From NCBI GenBank assembly GCA_041655035.1, contig JBAZCN010000184.1, positions 1 to 5,843 of the forward strand: a DNA stretch of 5,843 nt. Direction: 5' to 3'. This document shows, in pieces, positions 4,777 through 5,843 of this stretch. Each line of letters starts with the position of its first letter. Position 1 is the stretch's first letter. Position numbers and translations under genes: made by a program. The notes below the pieces were generated by a model, which was not told where the DNA came from, did no database searches, and saw nothing but the letters and a program-made list of their open reading frames with translations. Source of the DNA: NAT127 sp041655035. Its GTDB lineage: Bacteria > Pseudomonadota > Gammaproteobacteria > Pseudomonadales > Porticoccaceae.

Positions 4777-5843
4777 GTCCGCTGCGCGCCGACTCCATGG
4801 CGGCGGTAACGCCGCAGCAACGGCTGATCATCACCCTGGTGGTGATGGTCTGCACCATCATGCAGCTGCTCGACACCACCATCGTCAACGTCGCCCTGCC
4901 CCATATGAAAGGCCAGCTCGGCGCGAGCCCCGAGCAGATCAGCTGGGTATTGACCAGCTACGTGGTGGCGGCGAGCATTTTCATGCCGCTGACCGGCTTT
5001 TTCAGCGACCGCATCGGGGTGCGCAACTACTTGCTGGTCTCCATTGCCGGTTTTACCCTGACGTCAATGCTCTGCGGCCTGGCCACCACGCTCCAGCAGA
5101 TCGTCGTGTTTCGCGTGCTCCAGGGCGTATTCGGCGCCGCCCTGGTGCCGCTGTCGCAGATGATCCTGATCCAGCTCTATCCGGCCGAGGAGCGCGGCCG
5201 GGCGATGTCGATCTGGGGGGTCGGAATCATGGCGGGGCCCATTCTCGGCCCCACCCTCGGCGGCTGGCTGACGGAAAACTGGAGCTGGCACTGGACCTTT
5301 TTCATCAACGTGCCGATCGGCGGCCTGCTGATGCTGCTGGCCTGGCTTACCCTGCCGTCGGGCACCACCCGCCTGCGGCGCATGGACTGGACCGGCTTTG
5401 CGCTGATGGCGGGGGCGGTCGCCGGCCTGCAACTGATCCTCGACCTCGGCGAGCGCCACGATTGGTTCCAGTCCAACCTGCTCCGCGCCCTGCTGGTGAT
5501 CAGCCTGGTCAGCCTGGCCGGCTTCATCTGGCACGGGCTCAATAAACGCGACGACCCCTTATTCGATCTCAGCCTCTTCCGCGATCGCAACTTTGTCGCC
5601 GCGGTGCTGCTGATCACCACCATGAGCCTGGGATTCTACGGCGCCACCCTGCTGGTGCCTTTGATGCTGGTGGGTTCGCTCGATTTCAGTCCGATCATGA
5701 CCGGCCTGTTGTTGGCCCCGCGCGGGCTGGCAACGATTTTTTCTTCCCTGCTGGCCGGCCAGTTGATGAAGTATGTCGACGGCCGCCTGGTAGTGGCGGC
5801 AGGCGTGCTGATCATAGCTGCCGGCAGCTATCCGATGACGCTC
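4773..5843 (+). CDS. emrB: EmrB/QacA-type (DHA2) MFS exporter, C-terminus cut by the window end
   Basis: An open frame of 357 codons reaches the window end without a stop; the family has about 500 residues and 14 membrane helices, of which roughly the first ten or eleven are visible. Signatures of proton-antiport DHA2 exporters: motif D1 LDTTIVNVALP in helix 1 (33-43), motif A GFFSDRIGVRNYL (75-87), motif B RVLQGVFGA (114-122), antiporter motif C GPILGPTLGGW (155-165), and WHWTFFINVPIGG (172-184). It starts within the emrA-like stop (ATGA, 4773-4776), with a weak GGCGGA just upstream (4764-4769); Met9 (ATG at 4797) is an unlikely alternative start. It should form the energy-coupled inner-membrane pump with the preceding adaptor and expel amphipathic compounds. 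An outer-membrane factor may follow beyond the window or be encoded elsewhere. Confidence 0.95.
   Translation, partial: MSPLRADSMAAVTPQQRLIITLVVMVCTIMQLLDTTIVNVALPHMKGQLGASPEQISWVLTSYVVAASIFMPLTGFFSDRIGVRNYLLVSIAGFTLTSMLCGLATTLQQIVVFRVLQGVFGAALVPLSQMILIQLYPAEERGRAMSIWGVGIMAGPILGPTLGGWLTENWSWHWTFFINVPIGGLLMLLAWLTLPSGTTRLRRMDWTGFALMAGAVAGLQLILDLGERHDWFQSNLLRALLVISLVSLAGFIWHGLNKRDDPLFDLSLFRDRNFVAAVLLITTMSLGFYGATLLVPLMLVGSLDFSPIMTGLLLAPRGLATIFSSLLAGQLMKYVDGRLVVAAGVLIIAAGSYPMTL

Noticed and set aside
5064..5623. Two minus-strand open frames (156 and 148 codons) opposite the MFS gene
   Set aside because: They overlap a plus-strand frame with unambiguous MFS motifs, and their products are low-complexity without known features.

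Overview
The window reads as chromosomal DNA of a GC-rich Gram-negative bacterium. It carries a tripartite-type EmrAB efflux pump, which implies an outer membrane, and what looks like the C-terminal end of a TonB-dependent receptor. Together with a SlyA-like regulator and a camphor-type P450, this suggests a catabolically versatile proteobacterium, more likely gamma- than alphaproteobacterial; the lineage is inferred from gene types only.

Left edge (1-418): about 47% GC over the first 180 bases by hand count, against about 67% in sampled lines within the P450 and emrB genes. It holds an unrecognised minus-strand reading frame leaving the window, a short piece resembling the end of a TonB-dependent receptor, and a strong hairpin terminator for the P450 gene.

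Middle (419-3108, all minus strand, read right to left): a crotonase-fold protein with the active-site signature of an ECI2-type enoyl-CoA isomerase rather than a hydratase; a small SnoaL/NTF2-like protein with a Tyr-Asp-His arrangement like the bile-acid dehydratase BaiE; and a soluble cytochrome P450 resembling P450cam but with Trp where P450cam has its camphor-binding Tyr. Hydroxylation, dehydration and double-bond shifting on a CoA thioester would fit breakdown of an alicyclic, terpenoid or steroid-like compound. The substrate is unknown, and no ferredoxin or ferredoxin reductase is in view.

Right (3248-5843, plus strand): a divergent, tightly coupled operon of a SlyA/MarR-family regulator, an EmrA-like membrane fusion protein and an EmrB-like 14-TM MFS exporter cut by the window end. 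Both junctions are 4-base ATGA overlaps. A good sigma70-type promoter lies in front of the regulator, and an 11-bp inverted repeat (10 of 11 positions paired) covers its -10 box and ends two bases before the start codon, which suggests autorepression and an almost leaderless mRNA.

The simplest reading is a catabolic cluster placed back to back with a ligand-responsive efflux operon. No CRISPR array, tRNA, rRNA or intact mobile element was seen, and no system that is clearly new; the main points of interest are the enzyme active-site signatures and the regulatory arrangement.
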